Shown here in pieces: positions 18,223 through 26,770 of a stretch of 64,000 bases of DNA. Both the position numbers and the translations under genes were made by a program. Source of the stretch: Deltaproteobacteria bacterium HGW-Deltaproteobacteria-8 (GTDB lineage Bacteria; Desulfobacterota; Desulfovibrionia; Desulfovibrionales; Desulfovibrionaceae); NCBI GenBank assembly GCA_002840405.1, contig PHAR01000001.1, positions 671,715-735,714 of the forward strand, in the 5' to 3' direction. Under the pieces are notes generated by a model. That model was not told the DNA's origin and made no database searches. It saw only the letters and a program-made list of their open reading frames with translations. Within the stretch, counting starts at the first letter, position 1. The number at the start of each line of letters is the position of its first letter.

Positions 18223-19668
18223 CTACTCGCCCTGATCCTTGCCGGGAATGTGGATGTTGTACTTCTTGATCTTGTAGTGGATGGCCCGGCGGCTGATGCC
18301 GAGCAGGTCCGCCGCGGTTTTCTTGACCCAGGCCGTGCGCTCCAGGGCGCGGATGATGGCCTGGTGCTCGTTATCCTCAAGGGAGAGCGAGTCGACGCCG
18401 ACGGCGGGCGCGGCCTCGGCCTGGCCTGAAGCGGGCGCGGGCGCGGCCCCAGGCGTGTACGCCGGGACGACCTCGTGCAGGGTCTGGGCCTGGTCCAGCT
18501 GGATGTCACCCGGTTCCAGCACCTGGCCCCGGCAGAACACCACTCCGCTCTCCAGGGCGTGCTTGAGCTCACGCACGTTGCCCGGCCAGCTGTGGGCCAT
18601 GAGCACGCGCAGGGTCTCGGCCGAGGCCGTGACCTTGGGCCGGTTCTGGGCCAGGCTGAAGGCCTCCAGGAAGCGCTCGGTCAGAAGCGGGATGTCCTCC
18701 TTGCGCTCGCGCAGGGGCGGCACCTTGAGGGTCACCACCTTGAGCCGGAAATAGAGGTCCTCGCGGAACTCGCCCTTCTTGACCAGGGCGGGCAGGTCGG
18801 CGTTGGTGGCGGCGATGACCCGGCAGTTCACCGGGATGGCGCGGGTGTCGCCCACGCGCCTGATGGTGCGCTCCTGCAGGAAGCGCAAGAGCCGCGTCTG
18901 CATCTCGGGGCTGATGTTGCCGATCTCGTCCAGCACCAGGGTGCCGCCGTCGGCCACCTCCATAAGCCCCTTCTTGTCGCGCACGGCGTGGGTGAAGGAG
19001 CCCTTGACGTGGCCGAAGAGCTCGCTCTCGAGCAGGGTGGGCTGGGTGGAGCCGCAATCCACAATGACGAACGGCCCCTTGGCGCGCGGGCCAAAGTCGT
19101 GCAGGATGCGCGCGATGAGCTCCTTGCCCGTGCCGGACTCGCCCAGGATGAGCACGGCCACGTCGGTGGGCGCCACGCGCTCCATGAGGGCGTAGAAATC
19201 ACGCATGGCCGGGCTCTTGCCGCCCCAAAGCTGGTCGCTCAGGCCCTTGCCCTTGGCCGGCCTGGGCGCGGGCTCTGCGGCCTTGCGGCCCAGCAGCTCG
19301 GCGATCTTGGCCAGGAGCTGGTGCCCGTCAAAGGGCTTGGTCAGATAGTCCGCCGCGCCGGAGCGGATGGTGGAGACGGCGTCCGGGATGCTGCCATAGG
19401 CGGTGAGGAGGATGACCGGCACCTGGGGCCACTGGGCCAGCACCTCGCCCAACAGGCCCACCCCGCCCATGCCGGGCATCTTCACGTCCGAGACCACAAG
19501 GTCCACGTGGTGGCTGGCCAGGACCTCGACGGCTGCCTCGGCGCTGCTTGCGGTGAGGGTCTTGTATTTGGCGAAGGCGAGGCGCGCCTCCAGCACTTGC
19601 AGGATGTTCTTGTCGTCATCCACACAGAGGATGGTGGCGTTCTGGCTGGAATTCTTAGGGTGTTCCAT
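18223..19668 (-). CDS. NtrC-family response regulator, GlrR-like, with altered GAFTGA loop
   Basis: 481 residues from the ATG at 19668. Receiver about 10-125 with phospho-Asp in LVVSDVKMPG; AAA+ sigma-54 activator domain about 150-385 (Walker A GESGTGKE, Walker B LVLDEIGN); Fis-type helix-turn-helix at the C-terminus (KKTAADLLGISRRAIHYKIKKY). The sigma-54 contact loop reads GSFTHA near residue 224 instead of GAFTGA. Substitutions in this loop usually weaken sigma-54 contact, so it may act differently from a standard enhancer-binding protein. It follows a QseG-like lipoprotein and a HAMP kinase in the order glrK-qseG-glrR known from enterobacteria. The shared layout, not sequence identity, is the basis for that name. 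Confidence 0.85.
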   Translation of the reverse strand: MEHPKNSSQNATILCVDDDKNILQVLEARLAFAKYKTLTASSAEAAVEVLASHHVDLVVSDVKMPGMGGVGLLGEVLAQWPQVPVILLTAYGSIPDAVSTIRSGAADYLTKPFDGHQLLAKIAELLGRKAAEPAPRPAKGKGLSDQLWGGKSPAMRDFYALMERVAPTDVAVLILGESGTGKELIARILHDFGPRAKGPFVIVDCGSTQPTLLESELFGHVKGSFTHAVRDKKGLMEVADGGTLVLDEIGNISPEMQTRLLRFLQERTIRRVGDTRAIPVNCRVIAATNADLPALVKKGEFREDLYFRLKVVTLKVPPLRERKEDIPLLTERFLEAFSLAQNRPKVTASAETLRVLMAHSWPGNVRELKHALESGVVFCRGQVLEPGDIQLDQAQTLHEVVPAYTPGAAPAPASGQAEAAPAVGVDSLSLEDNEHQAIIRALERTAWVKKTAADLLGISRRAIHYKIKKYNIHIPGKDQGE

Positions 19669-19679
19669 GGGAGTGCGGG

Positions 19680-20315
19680 CTACTCCAATCCCTTCTTCTT
19701 GTGGCTGATCTCCTGGTGCAGACGCTCCAGGGCGTTGAGCTGGCTGCGCAGGGCTTCGGCCTCGGCCGTCTTTCTGCGCAGCAGATCCTTGGTCTTGCCG
19801 GTCTCCTCCTGGCATCCGGCCAGGCGCTTGGAGCGCGCCAGCTCGCTGTCGATCTCACCCACGGAGAGCAGGGGTGGACTCGACTGGCTGCTGGAGGCCG
19901 CAAGACGCGGCAAAAGCGGGGTGATGAGGCGCGGGTCCTCGGAAGGCAGGCCCTCGGGGGTCATCTGCACCCAGGTGTTCCAGATGCTCAAGCCCTCGCG
20001 CAGGTCCTCCGGGGTCTTGGCCATGGCCAGCCGGGAGCAGGCCAGGCCGAAATAGGCCTTGCGCGCCAGCAATGGGGCGGCCACATCGCCGGAGAGCCGC
20101 TGGAAGATGCTGGCGGCCTTTTCGTATTGCCCGGCCAGGTATGAATCCACGGCAAGAGCGTAGTCGGCTTGGGGGTCCTGCGGCGGCTGTCCATCGCCCA
20201 TTCGCGGAGCGAAGAGCGAACAGCCCGCAAGGCCGAGGAGAAAGACCAACATGGCCGCCAGCCTTGCGGGGCGAGGCGACTGCCGGGGCGAAACGGAACG
20301 CTGCGTCATGCCCAT
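19680..20315 (-). CDS. QseG-like lipoprotein of the two-component module
   Basis: 211 residues from the ATG at 20315 (another Met lies two codons later). The signal peptide ends in the lipobox LAGC and is followed by SLFAP. The middle part (about 45-110) looks like one TPR-like helical pair (DYALAVDSYLAGQYEKAASIFQRL). The C-terminal 60 residues form a likely coiled coil (RRKTAEAEALRSQLNALERL). It lies between kinase and regulator with only 4 and 11 bases of spacing, so all three are co-translated. In E. coli the lipoprotein QseG (YfhG) is needed for the paired kinase GlrK to signal. I infer a similar envelope-sensing role. Confidence 0.75.
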   Translation of the reverse strand: MGMTQRSVSPRQSPRPARLAAMLVFLLGLAGCSLFAPRMGDGQPPQDPQADYALAVDSYLAGQYEKAASIFQRLSGDVAAPLLARKAYFGLACSRLAMAKTPEDLREGLSIWNTWVQMTPEGLPSEDPRLITPLLPRLAASSSQSSPPLLSVGEIDSELARSKRLAGCQEETGKTKDLLRRKTAEAEALRSQLNALERLHQEISHKKKGLE

Positions 20316-20319
20316 ACTG

Positions 20320-21756
20320 CTATACCATCGCCTGCGGCTTGGGAAGGGAAAAGCAAAAGCTCGACCCGCAGCCAGGCGCGCTGTTGATCCACATGGCCCC
20401 GCCGTGGGCCTCCACAATGCCCTTGGCGATGGACAGGCCGAGGCCGAGGCCAGCCACGCTGCCACGCACCGAGGGCTCGCGATAATACCTGAGGAAGATG
20501 CGCGGCTGCTCCTCAAGCGGGATGCCCGGACCTTCGTCCACCACGCAAAAGATCACCGAGTCGCCCGTGGGCTCCGGGGTCACGGAGAGGCGCACCACGG
20601 AGTCCGGGGGCGAGAACTTCACGGCGTTGCCCAGCAGGTTGGCCAGCACCTGGGAGATGTGCTCCTGGTCGGCCTCCACGAACACGAACTGCTCCGGCAG
20701 CTCGGTCTTCAGCGCGATGTTCTTGGCCAGGGCCGTGGACTGCAGCCGTTCCACCGCCCCGCGCGCCAGGGCCGAGGCATCGAGCGGCGCGGTGACCAGG
20801 CGCAGGCGCTGGGACTCCATGCTGGAGACCTTCATCAGCCGCTCAAGCAGGCTGGTCAGGCGCAGGGCCTCCTGCCGGGAGATGTCCAGGAAGTGGCGCT
20901 GCTTTTCGTTGACCTCGCCAAAGACCCCGTCGGTCACCAGGTCTACGGACTCGCGGATGCTGGTCAGAGGCGTACGGATCTCGTGCGAGAGCATGGCGAT
21001 GAAGTCCTGGCGCATGCGCTCCTCTTCCTGGAGCCGCCCGGTCATGTTGTTGAAGGCCTGGGCCAGGTCTCCCAGCTCGTCCTTGGAGTTGACGAGCACA
21101 GGCTTGGCGGGCTCGCCCCGGCCCAGCTCGCGAATGCCCCGGCGGATCTCCGAGAGCGAGCGGTTCAGGCGGTAGGCGATGAACACGCTGCCCAAAACGC
21201 CGATGGTGATGCTGGCCACCAGGCCGATGAAGCCCAGGCGTTCCGCAGCCTGGCTCTTCATGGCCAGGTCGTTCAGCCGGGCCTCCATCTCTTCCTGGTT
21301 GCTCTGGCGCGTGTCCGAGAGGATGTCCAGCCAGCGCGTGATGGTCTTGTCCGGCAGGGCGCTGGTCTCGGGGTTGCCGCTGCGCGAGAGCACGATGGTG
21401 TACTCCTGGGTCAGCTCCTTCCAGGGCTCGCGGTAGTCCGGGTGACGCTCCAGCACGCTGGTCAACGTCTTGCCGAAGTCCTGCAGGTCCGCCAGGAAGC
21501 TCTCCATGTACGTGTCTTTCTGCAGGATCTCGAAGCGCTTGCGGTTCTCCTCCATGGACAACAGCTGCTGGATCATGCGCTGGGCGGACTTGTCGATGTC
21601 GTAGTTGACGTTGACGATGGCGCTGGAGACCGCGACCAGGCTCTGGATGCGCAGAAAGAGCACGGTGGTGGTGGCGTAGAAGATGGCCACCAGCACCAGG
21701 CACCAGATGAGCAGCTTGCCGGTGATGCCGAGACGTCGGGAGACTGGTCTGTCCAC
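20320..21756 (-). CDS. Membrane sensor histidine kinase, GlrK-like
   Basis: 478 residues from a GTG at 21756 preceded by TGGAG; an upstream in-frame GTG at 21831 has no ribosome site. TM1 at about 14-36, an extracytoplasmic helical domain of about 140 residues, TM2 at about 180-200, HAMP, HisKA with phospho-His 258 in [11 protein letters not shown], and HATPase (NLLGNAVKF, DEGPGIP, GLGLGLSIA). It is a standard orthodox kinase for the NtrC-type regulator two genes downstream, with a lipoprotein gene between. The helical periplasmic domain is of the four-helix type that often senses through an envelope partner, which fits the QseG-like lipoprotein. Confidence 0.88.
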   Translation of the reverse strand: MDRPVSRRLGITGKLLIWCLVLVAIFYATTTVLFLRIQSLVAVSSAIVNVNYDIDKSAQRMIQQLLSMEENRKRFEILQKDTYMESFLADLQDFGKTLTSVLERHPDYREPWKELTQEYTIVLSRSGNPETSALPDKTITRWLDILSDTRQSNQEEMEARLNDLAMKSQAAERLGFIGLVASITIGVLGSVFIAYRLNRSLSEIRRGIRELGRGEPAKPVLVNSKDELGDLAQAFNNMTGRLQEEERMRQDFIAMLSHEIRTPLTSIRESVDLVTDGVFGEVNEKQRHFLDISRQEALRLTSLLERLMKVSSMESQRLRLVTAPLDASALARGAVERLQSTALAKNIALKTELPEQFVFVEADQEHISQVLANLLGNAVKFSPPDSVVRLSVTPEPTGDSVIFCVVDEGPGIPLEEQPRIFLRYYREPSVRGSVAGLGLGLSIAKGIVEAHGGAMWINSAPGCGSSFCFSLPKPQAMV

Positions 21757-21867
21757 GTAGGCTCCAGGTGGGAGGTTTCGCCGTTGACCAAACCCTATCC
21801 GAGAACGCGGCCGGGGTCCATGAAGGTCCACATGTGAACCCGCCCGGCCAAGCCCTTTACTTGAGGA

Positions 21868-23004
21868 TTACGACGCTGCAGCAGGACTCGCGGGGAGCAC
21901 ATCCAGCACCAATATGTCCGGGGGCGCCAGCACGCGCATGGGCGGACCCCAGAAACCCGCGCCCGCGCTCACGCCCAGGAGCGCCCCGCCCTCCTCGTAC
22001 CACCCGCCCATGAACCGGTTGGACAGGCGCACCACGAGGTAGAACGGGAAGAGCTGGCCCCGGTGCGTATGGCCAGAGAACATGACCTCGATGCCAAGCG
22101 GCTGCACGGCCTCCTGCCAAGCCAGGGGCCGATGGTTCATCAGGATGCGAAAGTTGGCGGCATCGGTGCCCGCAGCCACGTTTCGGATCTCGCGGGCGAT
22201 GTCCCCGGCCACGTCCCCGGCCCGGCCCGGATCGTCCACGCCCAAAAGCTCCACCCCGGTTCCAGGCAGGATGACAGACCTGTTGCGCAAGAGTTCGGCC
22301 CCGGCCCAGCGGAAGACCTGGGCGCTTCTGGCGTCGCCCTCGTAGCGCTCATGGTTGCCGAAAACGCCGAACATGCCCAGGCGCGGCTTCATGGTCCGCA
22401 ACAGGGCTGCCTGCGGCCCCAGGGTCTCAGGGTGGTCGTTGACGATGTCGCCCGCAAGAAGCACGAGGTCCGGCCCCTGGTCCTTGACCAGCCGCACCAG
22501 CGACTCCACGCGCGAATCCAGGGTCAGCGCCCCAAGGTGCAGGTCGCTCACCACCACCACCCGCAACGGCTGATGGATCTTGGCCGAATGGATCTGCCGG
22601 GAGAGCACGCGCACATTGCCGCCCTCGCGCACGCCCCAGCCCACGGTGACCAGAGTCAGGGCGATGACGGCCAGCAGGGCGCGCGGCGAACGCAATACCG
22701 TCGCCAGTCGCGGCCACACCAGCCGAGAAAGCATCTCGGCGCAGAACAGAAGCACCTGGAAGAGGAACAGGTAGGCCACCAACCCGAAGGTGCCATAGCC
22801 CAGCCACCAGGCAGGCCGGGCCAGGTACATGGGCCAGGACTCCGGCATGAGCCGGGTGCTGGCCAGAAACAGGCTCACGAAAAGTCCGCCCAGCAGCGTC
22901 AGGACATAGGCGCGCCGCGATTGGCGGGCCTGGCGATGGACCTGGCACAGCACCACAAGCAGCATGAACATGAAGATCAGGGTGAAGATGACGTAGAAGC
23001 GCAT
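21868..23004 (-). CDS. Membrane-bound metallophosphoesterase (calcineurin-like)
   Basis: 378 residues. Four or five hydrophobic helices fill the first 130 residues. A calcineurin-like phosphoesterase domain follows with the full metal-binding set: SDLHLG, GDIVND, GNHE and GHTHRGQ. This layout matches the YkuE/YaeI type of phosphodiesterase, some of which act on UDP-diacylglucosamine or other membrane-linked phosphates. Substrate cannot be read from the sequence. GGGAG precedes the ATG. Its neighbour upstream is divergent, and the kinase downstream begins about 110 bases away. Confidence 0.88.
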   Translation of the reverse strand: MRFYVIFTLIFMFMLLVVLCQVHRQARQSRRAYVLTLLGGLFVSLFLASTRLMPESWPMYLARPAWWLGYGTFGLVAYLFLFQVLLFCAEMLSRLVWPRLATVLRSPRALLAVIALTLVTVGWGVREGGNVRVLSRQIHSAKIHQPLRVVVVSDLHLGALTLDSRVESLVRLVKDQGPDLVLLAGDIVNDHPETLGPQAALLRTMKPRLGMFGVFGNHERYEGDARSAQVFRWAGAELLRNRSVILPGTGVELLGVDDPGRAGDVAGDIAREIRNVAAGTDAANFRILMNHRPLAWQEAVQPLGIEVMFSGHTHRGQLFPFYLVVRLSNRFMGGWYEEGGALLGVSAGAGFWGPPMRVLAPPDILVLDVLPASPAAAS

Positions 23005-23155
23005 TGGGGGGGCTCCCTGGTTGGCGCTGCGGCGCAGCTAAAGTGTCCGAGGCACCCTAGAAGCGCCAGGCGCTCCGCGTCAAGTGCCGGTCGCGCAGGG
23101 CTTTACGCGCAGGGTGGTTCTGGGGCATAGTGGCGGCACACCACCCGGAGGCCCC

Positions 23156-23653
23156 ATGCGCACGCTCTATCTCGTCTACCGCGTCACCCAGGAAGGCGAA
23201 CGCCATCCCGAAACCATCATGGCCATGGTCGAGGAAGACCTCCCCACCGCCGCCGAAGCCCTCGACCGCGTCATCCACGACGACAATCCCGAGGACTCCC
23301 TGCGCGAAGGCGAACGCTGGGAGTTCGTGCCCCAAGACCTCGCGCCCGTCTCCGACTGGGAGGAGATCGCAGTCTCTTGGCCTTTGCATCAATGCTCAAA
23401 AAAGAGGCCAACCGTGTCCGGATTTTCGAGGGTCTCCCCTCGAAAATCCGGACACATTGTTCGCGGCCAGCCCAACCTCCCCATCCGCCCAGACCACCCC
23501 GGCCCAGGCCAATGGGGGATCCCAAGGGGCCTCAGGCCCCTTGGCCGCCGGAGGCGACGTCTCCCGCCCCGCCCCGGCGCACGGACAGGGCGGCGTTGGC
23601 CAGCACACCGCCGACGAGTCCCCAGAAGGCCGAGCCCACGCCCCAGAGGGTGA
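23156..23653 (+). CDS. Small hypothetical acidic protein whose 3' end is replaced by a palindromic repeat
   Basis: The first 78 or so residues (to about base 23390) form a plausible compact acidic protein (TLYLVYRVTQEGERHPETIM, then DLPTAAEALDRVIHDDNPED). I do not recognise the family. After the sequence WEEIAVSWPL the frame enters a repeat with a perfect 42-base palindrome and runs on, Arg/Pro-rich, into the 3' end of the BenE gene on the other strand. The last 80 or so codons are therefore probably not native. The natural stop seems lost, perhaps by insertion of the repeat. The start at 23156 follows CCACCCGGAGG. Confidence 0.5.
   Translation: MRTLYLVYRVTQEGERHPETIMAMVEEDLPTAAEALDRVIHDDNPEDSLREGERWEFVPQDLAPVSDWEEIAVSWPLHQCSKKRPTVSGFSRVSPRKSGHIVRGQPNLPIRPDHPGPGQWGIPRGLRPLGRRRRRLPPRPGARTGRRWPAHRRRVPRRPSPRPRG
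23414..23455. repeat. Perfect 19-bp inverted repeat, probable dispersed palindromic element
   Basis: Arms 23414-23432 and 23437-23455 are exact reverse complements with a TCTC/GAGA loop. There is no T-run directly after either arm, so it is not a classical terminator. The flanks (about 23385-23460) give short peptides such as KIRTHC on both strands, and I recall similar tails on unrelated annotated proteins in this bacterial family. That suggests a REP/MITE-like repeat. Confidence 0.6.
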
Positions 23654-24770
23654 CGCCGGACACGGTGATGAGGAAGGTGACGAGGGCGGCCTCGCGTTTG
23701 GGCTCGTCGTGCATGGCCTGGGTCAGCCCGGCCATGAGCGCCCCGAAGAGCGCGAGGCCGGAGATGGCCGCGACCAGTGGTGCGGGCAGGGCCGCGAAGA
23801 TTCCCACCAGGGTGGCGCCGAAGAGTCCGACCACGAGGTAGGCCAGCCCGCACACGACCCCGGCCACGTAGCGCCGGTCCGGGTCGGTGTGGGCCTCTGG
23901 CCCGGTGCAGATGGCCGCGGTGATGGCGGCGAGGTTGATGCCGTGCGCGCCGAAGGGTGCAAGCAGCGTGGACAACGCGCCCGTGGCGGCGACCAGCGGC
24001 CCGCCGGGGGTCTTGTAGCCTGCGGTGCGCAGCACGCCCAGGCCGGTGGCGTTCTGACCGGTCATGGTCACCATGAACAGCGGCACGCCCAGCCCGATGA
24101 GCGCGCCCAGGCTGAAGTGCGGGGCGGTGAACTCAGGCCGGGCCAGGGTCGCGTCCAGTCCGCCCAGGTGTAGCAGGCCAAGCGCGGCCGAGGCGGCCAG
24201 CCCGGCGCAGAGGGTGGCAACGATGGCGTAGCGCGGCTTCAGGCGCTTCATGGCCAGGTAGCAGACCAGCATGGGCGCCACGAGCATGGGCGCCCCGCGC
24301 AGGGCCGTAAACACCTCCACCCCGAAACGGAACAGGATGCCGGCCAGCATGGCGGCCACCACGGCTTGCGGGATGCGCTCCATGAGTGCGGAGAAGAGCC
24401 CGGTGGCCCCGAAGATGGTGATGGCGATGCCCGCCAGCAGGAAGGCCCCGATGGCGTCGGGGTAGGGGTATGCGGCCCAGCCTGCGGCGAGCAGCGCCGC
24501 GCCAGGCGTGGACCAGGCGATGATGACCGGCACGCGGTAGCGCAGGCTCAAGGCCAGACCCGCCAGACCGGAGCCGATGGAGATGGCCCAGATCCAGCTG
24601 GTGAGCTGACCGGAGGTCAGCCCGGCCTTGGTCGCGGCCTGGAAGATGATGGCGGCAGGGCCGCCGTAGGCCACGATGACGGCGATGAGTCCGGCCACGC
24701 TGGCGGACACCGAGAAGTCGCGGCGCAGGTCGGTGAGGGAAAGGGTGGCTGCTTGGGCGATTCGGCGCAT
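23532..24770 (-). CDS. benE: Benzoate/H+ symporter family transporter (BenE)
   Basis: 412 residues from the ATG at 24770 (GGAG seven bases upstream; earlier in-frame starts at 24818 and 24887 are less likely). It has about twelve hydrophobic helices. BenE hallmarks are present: AYGGPAAIIFQAA, SWIWAISIGSGL, IIAWSTPGAALL and LFMVTMTGQNATGLGVLR. The family imports benzoate with protons in aerobic degraders; in an anaerobe the substrate may be another aromatic acid. No catabolic genes are adjacent. Its 3' end overlaps, antisense, the run-on tail of the small gene at 23156. Confidence 0.88.
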   Translation of the reverse strand: MRRIAQAATLSLTDLRRDFSVSASVAGLIAVIVAYGGPAAIIFQAATKAGLTSGQLTSWIWAISIGSGLAGLALSLRYRVPVIIAWSTPGAALLAAGWAAYPYPDAIGAFLLAGIAITIFGATGLFSALMERIPQAVVAAMLAGILFRFGVEVFTALRGAPMLVAPMLVCYLAMKRLKPRYAIVATLCAGLAASAALGLLHLGGLDATLARPEFTAPHFSLGALIGLGVPLFMVTMTGQNATGLGVLRTAGYKTPGGPLVAATGALSTLLAPFGAHGINLAAITAAICTGPEAHTDPDRRYVAGVVCGLAYLVVGLFGATLVGIFAALPAPLVAAISGLALFGALMAGLTQAMHDEPKREAALVTFLITVSGVTLWGVGSAFWGLVGGVLANAALSVRRGGAGDVASGGQGA

Positions 24771-24983
24771 GGGCGTCTCCGAGGTGGCCTCCTGGGGGGG
24801 AGGGTATCGGTGATACATCCCGGTCAGGGGATGCAAGCCCAGGCGAGCGGCAGGGGACGACCCGCGCTTCCTCGTGGTTTGTTCCACGTTTCGCCAGTCA
24901 CGCGGGGCGATTACGAAGGGGCTGAATATCCCGGCACGGCCTGACCGTCAAGGGTCCCCGTGCCGGGAACGGCAGTGGGAGCG

Positions 24984-25730
24984 CTACTTTCCGCCGAAGA
25001 CCTTCTTCAGGATGTCCGTGGTGCGCGCCACAGGGTTCTCGCGGATGTTCTTCTCCTCCTGGGCGATGAGCGTGAACAGCCCGTCCTGGGCCTTGGCGTT
25101 GACGTAGCTGTTCAGGTCAAGCCCGTAGGACTGGGCAAGGCTTGCCGCCAGCGGGCTGGCTGTGAGGCGGTTGTAGGCCTTGGCCACGCCCACGCTGTCC
25201 ATGGCCTTGGTAATGATGGGCTGCATCATCTCGCCGATCTTGGCCCCGCTGGACTTGCGGAAGTACTGCGTTGCGGAGTCCTCAGGCCCTGCGAGGATAC
25301 CCTTGGCGTCCTGCACGGTCATGGCCTTCACGGCATCGCCCAGGATGTTCGCGGCCTGGGGCACGGCCTTTTCCGCCGCGCGGTTCATGGCCAGCACCAG
25401 GTCATCCACAAGCTTGCCCTGCCCGGCCAGGCGCAGGGGGCTCTCCAGCTGTTGCAGGGACTGGGGCAGCAGGATCTTCACGGCCTGGTTGCCGAAATAT
25501 CCGTCGCTCCGGCCCAGGGAGGTCACGGCCTTCTGCGTGCCCTTGGCCAAGGCCTCCTTGAGGCCCTGGGTGTAGTCCGCTGCAGGCAGGTTCGCGGCGA
25601 TGGAGCCCGAAGATCCTGCCGATGTGGCCGGGAGCTGTGACTGCGCCTTGTCCAGCATGTCGGTCCAGCCGGCCAGGGCCGGGGTTGAAAGCACACTCAG
25701 CGCCAGGGCCAGAAAAATTGCTCGCTTCAT
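24984..25730 (-). CDS. Exported DUF4197 protein
   Basis: 248 residues. A Sec signal peptide (MKRAIFLALALSVLSTPALA, cleavage near 20) is followed by a DUF4197 domain covering the rest: GLKEALAKGTQKAV, LVLAMNRAAEKAVPQAANI, DAKGILAGPEDSATQYFR and the C-terminal GLFTLIAQEEKNIRENP. The family is periplasmic and of unknown function. It is divergent from the EF-hand protein gene across a 145-base intergenic region. A 10-bp GC-rich hairpin (24930-24939 with 24958-24967) lies after its stop but lacks a T tail. Confidence 0.85.
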   Translation of the reverse strand: MKRAIFLALALSVLSTPALAGWTDMLDKAQSQLPATSAGSSGSIAANLPAADYTQGLKEALAKGTQKAVTSLGRSDGYFGNQAVKILLPQSLQQLESPLRLAGQGKLVDDLVLAMNRAAEKAVPQAANILGDAVKAMTVQDAKGILAGPEDSATQYFRKSSGAKIGEMMQPIITKAMDSVGVAKAYNRLTASPLAASLAQSYGLDLNSYVNAKAQDGLFTLIAQEEKNIRENPVARTTDILKKVFGGK

Positions 25731-25825
25731 GACAGGCTCCGCAGTGGTGAAGGGTTCATGGGCTATTGTCCCTTCTAGCCCGCCACGCCGGGGGAGGCAA
25801 GGGAACTTTCTGCCGCCCTGCTCTC

Positions 25826-25840
25826 TGGCCCGAATTCTGC
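25826..25840 (+). promoter_or_regulatory. Candidate sigma-54 promoter of the EF-hand gene
   Basis: TGGCCCGaattCTGC fits TGGCACG-N4-TTGC with exact GG-to-GC spacing and two mismatches. Transcription would start near 25852, ten bases before the AAGGAGG ribosome site. Confidence 0.45.
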
Positions 25841-25875
25841 ACGCAAGCCAGGCAGACCCACAAGGAGGGAAAATC

Positions 25876-26760
25876 ATGCGCATCAATCCCAAGCTGGCGA
25901 ACCTGCAGTATATGTACGCGAACGGCGACGCCACTACGGGCCTGCCCGAAGGCACGTACTCCAATCTGGCCGCCAGCAAATACATCAAGGACAACGACAA
26001 GGACAAGGACAAGTGCCTGACCATCGACGAAGTCAGCCTGTCCCAGGAGGCCTTTGACAGGCTGGATGCGGACAAGAACGGCAAGATCGATCTTTCAGAG
26101 ATGAAGACGGCCCTCAAGGGCCAGGACGAGGCCATCCAGGAATACTACAAGAAGAAGGGCAGCAGCACATCCGACATCACCTCAAGCCTGCTCGGAAACA
26201 CCACGGACTCTCTTGCAGACATCTACGCCAACCTGGCCTCTGCAAAATACATCAAGGAAAACGACAAGGACAAGAGCGGCTCCCTGTCCAGCGATGAGGT
26301 GAGTCTCTCTGCGGAGGCCTTCGCCAGACTGGACACGGACAAGAACGGCAAACTCGACTCCGACGAGATACGGGCGGGCCTCGAAGGCCAGGAAAGCTCC
26401 ATCGAGGCATTCTACGAGGGCAACGGGACCAGCAGCAGCGTTACCGCCACAATGTCGGGCCTGCTCGAAAAAGAGGTGGTCCAGGCCACACAGACCACAG
26501 CCAAGTACTCGACCATGGCGGCCAATACCTACATCGACGACCACGACAAGGACGGCGATGGCAGCCTCACCAGCACGGAAGCCAGCCTTTCCACCACGGC
26601 CTTCGACAAGCTGGACACGGACAAGGACGGCAAACTTTCCGCAAGCGAACTCAAGGCGGCGCTCAAGGCCAAGGAAGACAATCTCGGAATTTATTACAAG
26701 AACGGCGTCTCCAGCAAGACCCTCGCCAGCTATACCTCGGGCCTGCTCAAGACCGTCTAG
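25876..26760 (+). CDS. Six-EF-hand calcium-binding protein
   Basis: 294 residues, start set by AAGGAGG six bases before the ATG. Six canonical 12-residue loops are visible, starting at residues 41, 64, 130, 153, 224 and 247 and each ending in Glu. They form three pairs with a constant 23-residue step and a repeat unit of about 90 residues that also contains a TYSNLAASKYI-like helix. No signal peptide is seen, so it is cytoplasmic unless exported by another route. The sequence is acidic and Lys/Ser-rich, and the tandem units look like internal triplication. Function is unknown; calcium buffering or a calcium-responsive partner role is an inference. The glutaredoxin-like gene starts 11 bases after it. 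Confidence 0.85.
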   Translation: MRINPKLANLQYMYANGDATTGLPEGTYSNLAASKYIKDNDKDKDKCLTIDEVSLSQEAFDRLDADKNGKIDLSEMKTALKGQDEAIQEYYKKKGSSTSDITSSLLGNTTDSLADIYANLASAKYIKENDKDKSGSLSSDEVSLSAEAFARLDTDKNGKLDSDEIRAGLEGQESSIEAFYEGNGTSSSVTATMSGLLEKEVVQATQTTAKYSTMAANTYIDDHDKDGDGSLTSTEASLSTTAFDKLDTDKDGKLSASELKAALKAKEDNLGIYYKNGVSSKTLASYTSGLLKTV

Positions 26761-26770
26761 ACCATAGGCC

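Noticed and set aside
24930..24967. Terminator after the DUF4197 gene
   Set aside because: A 10-bp stem exists but has a 18-base loop and no T-run on the minus strand, so it was mentioned only in the gene entry.
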